From Bacteroidales bacterium (GTDB lineage: Bacteria > Bacteroidota > Bacteroidia > Bacteroidales > JAADGE01), in assembly GCA_029932445.1 (NCBI GenBank), contig JAOZQB010000122.1:1-9065 (forward strand): a stretch of DNA of 9,065 nucleotides. The letters run 5' to 3'. Within the stretch, counting starts at the first letter, position 1, and every line of letters begins with the position of its first letter. Below, one piece after another: positions 8,701-9,065 of the stretch. The translations under genes were made by a program, and so were the position numbers. The notes beneath the pieces are model-generated. The model saw nothing but the letters and a program-made list of their open reading frames with translations, had not been told where the DNA came from and searched no databases.

Positions 8701-9065
8701 GATGATTTAAAACAATCAGTTCAAAATGCTTCATACGAACAAAAAGATCCGCTTTTAATTTATAAATTCGAATCCTACGAATTGTTTAAAAATATGCTCG
8801 ACAGTAATAACAGAACTGTTGTAAATGCCCTTTTAAAAGCAAAATTATTTACGCAAGATCCGGGAAATATCCAACAAGGACGTGTTCAAAAATTAGACCT
8901 GAGTAAATATGATACTGAAAAAGAAGAATACGAAGGAAGAGAAGCATCAGGACAATCGCCGGGAAATCAAAATAAAAAAGTGCAACCGGTTCGCGTTGAG
9001 AAAAAAATAGGCAGAAACGATTTGGTAAAAGTTAAATTCAAAGACGGCAAAATTATTGAAGGTAA
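5764..9065 (+). CDS. secA: SecA preprotein translocase ATPase (3' end cut by window)
   Basis: SecA is the ATP motor that pushes unfolded secretory proteins through SecYEG at the inner membrane. The frame stays open for 1100 codons to the window edge. Walker A is MATGEGKT (193-200), Walker B includes D301/E302 in VDEVDS, and TLQNYFRMYHKLAGMTGTA lies at 565-583. The second motor domain has TNMAGRGTDIK (693-703) and QLRGRAGRQG (730-739); the helical scaffold has SWKEHLREMDDLKQSV (from 971). Compared with E. coli (P-loop Lys near 108) the N-terminus is about 90 residues longer. The extra length is a charged coiled coil (about 50-108) and a second insertion (about 128-173). A further insertion (about 345-415) interrupts NBD1. 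These are typical of Bacteroidota. The end reads GRNDLVKVKF (1083-1092), not the zinc-binding GRNDPCPCGSG. The ATG lies 27 bases after the previous stop, without a Shine-Dalgarno sequence. Confidence 0.97.
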   Translation, partial: MAIVDKVLGKLLGNKSVKDIKKIQPLISVINDEVDKLLNISNDQLRDKTNELRKEIQDYFKEEQSEIDSLKNDIENDKFDLTEREEVYKKIDKLEDDIDNKIETKLDQILPPAFAIMKETARRYKENAKIEVTANDFDRELAVNRDDIVIKGNKAIYHNQWRAGGPTITWDMVHYDVQLIGGIILHQGKIAEMATGEGKTLVATLPVFLNALTGRGVHMVTVNDYLAKRDAEWMGTLYEFHGLRVDCIDKHDPNSESRRNAYRADITFGTNNEFGFDYLRDNMALSPEDLVQRRHNYAIVDEVDSVLIDDARTPLIISGAVQNRGQSQDEELFKELRPKVVQLYSNQKKLVTKLLSDAKKMIKSDDKKEQEQGAIYLLRAHKGLPKNSAIIKFLSEEGMRTLMHKTENIYLAENAKRMPEITDDLFFIIDEKNNSIELTDKGIELISTEVEEKDFYVLPDIGSEIADLEQSDISEKEKLKAKDALLADYSTKTVRVHAMNQLLKAYAMFEKDDEYVVIDNQVKIVDEQTGRIMEGRRYSDGLHQAIESKENVKVEASTQTYATVTLQNYFRMYHKLAGMTGTAETEAKEFWDIYELDVTVIPTNLPIVRDDRHDKVFKTKREKYNSVIYEINDLVKAGRPVLVGTTSVEISELLSKMLKIRKIEHNVLNAKLHKREADIVAQAGKKGVVTIATNMAGRGTDIKLDQEVKEAGGLAIVGTERHDSRRVDRQLRGRAGRQGDPGSSQFFVSLEDDLMRMFGSDRISKLMDRMGLQDGEVIQHPMISKSIERAQKKVEENNFGIRKRLIEYDDVMNSQREVVYKLRRHALYGERLGADLANMIYDTCTSVINNNYGFDFEDFKMDLFRTLAVESPIDEEDFRELKPDNITDTIFKLVIEDYKRRKENIIEQAFPVIKNVYETMSGQYKNIDVPLTDGINVYHIIVNLEKAYNTKGKEVAVEFEKQIVLSTIDTSWKEHLREMDDLKQSVQNASYEQKDPLLIYKFESYELFKNMLDSNNRTVVNALLKAKLFTQDPGNIQQGRVQKLDLSKYDTEKEEYEGREASGQSPGNQNKKVQPVRVEKKIGRNDLVKVKFKDGKIIEG

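Noticed and set aside
1..9065. A novel defence, mobile or biosynthetic system.
   Set aside because: Apart from one small membrane protein and one DUF gene, everything is core housekeeping with uniform composition; there are no repeats, integrase, transposase or toxin-like genes.

Overview
The window looks like chromosomal housekeeping DNA from an AT-rich member of the Bacteroidota. Four things point there. The SecA has the enlarged architecture and insertions of that phylum, including a charged coiled-coil segment before the P-loop and a long NBD1 insertion. A DUF5606 protein, a family I know from Bacteroidota, is present. Two gene starts are preceded by TAnnTTTG -7 boxes, the Bacteroidota sigma factor signature. 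None of the start codons has a convincing Shine-Dalgarno sequence. I cannot place it more precisely from sequence alone.

All genes lie on the + strand. Positions 1-45 may be the last codons of an upstream gene. Then come coaE (55-651, last step of CoA synthesis), a DUF5606 gene of unknown function (746-1192) with its own recognisable promoter, and a perfect 17-bp hairpin (1214-1250) that probably ends the first transcription unit(s). A second unit starts at a probable promoter near 1299. It runs through clpC (1334-3880, AAA+ unfoldase of the ClpCP protease), pepT (3877-5103, tripeptidase, overlapping clpC by 4 bp), an unrecognised membrane protein of about six segments (5110-5736, GTG start), and secA (from 5764, open to the window end, so 3'-truncated here).

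The clpC-pepT pair makes sense as a proteolysis module: ClpCP would yield short peptides and PepT would take tripeptides on to amino acids. SecA drives protein export across the inner membrane; its link to the preceding genes may be no more than shared transcription. There are no mobile elements, CRISPR arrays, tRNA or rRNA genes, and no sign of horizontal transfer. I found no previously undescribed system. The items most worth a second look are the small unknown membrane protein, the SecA C-terminus that lacks the usual zinc-binding motif, and the hairpin without a U-tract.
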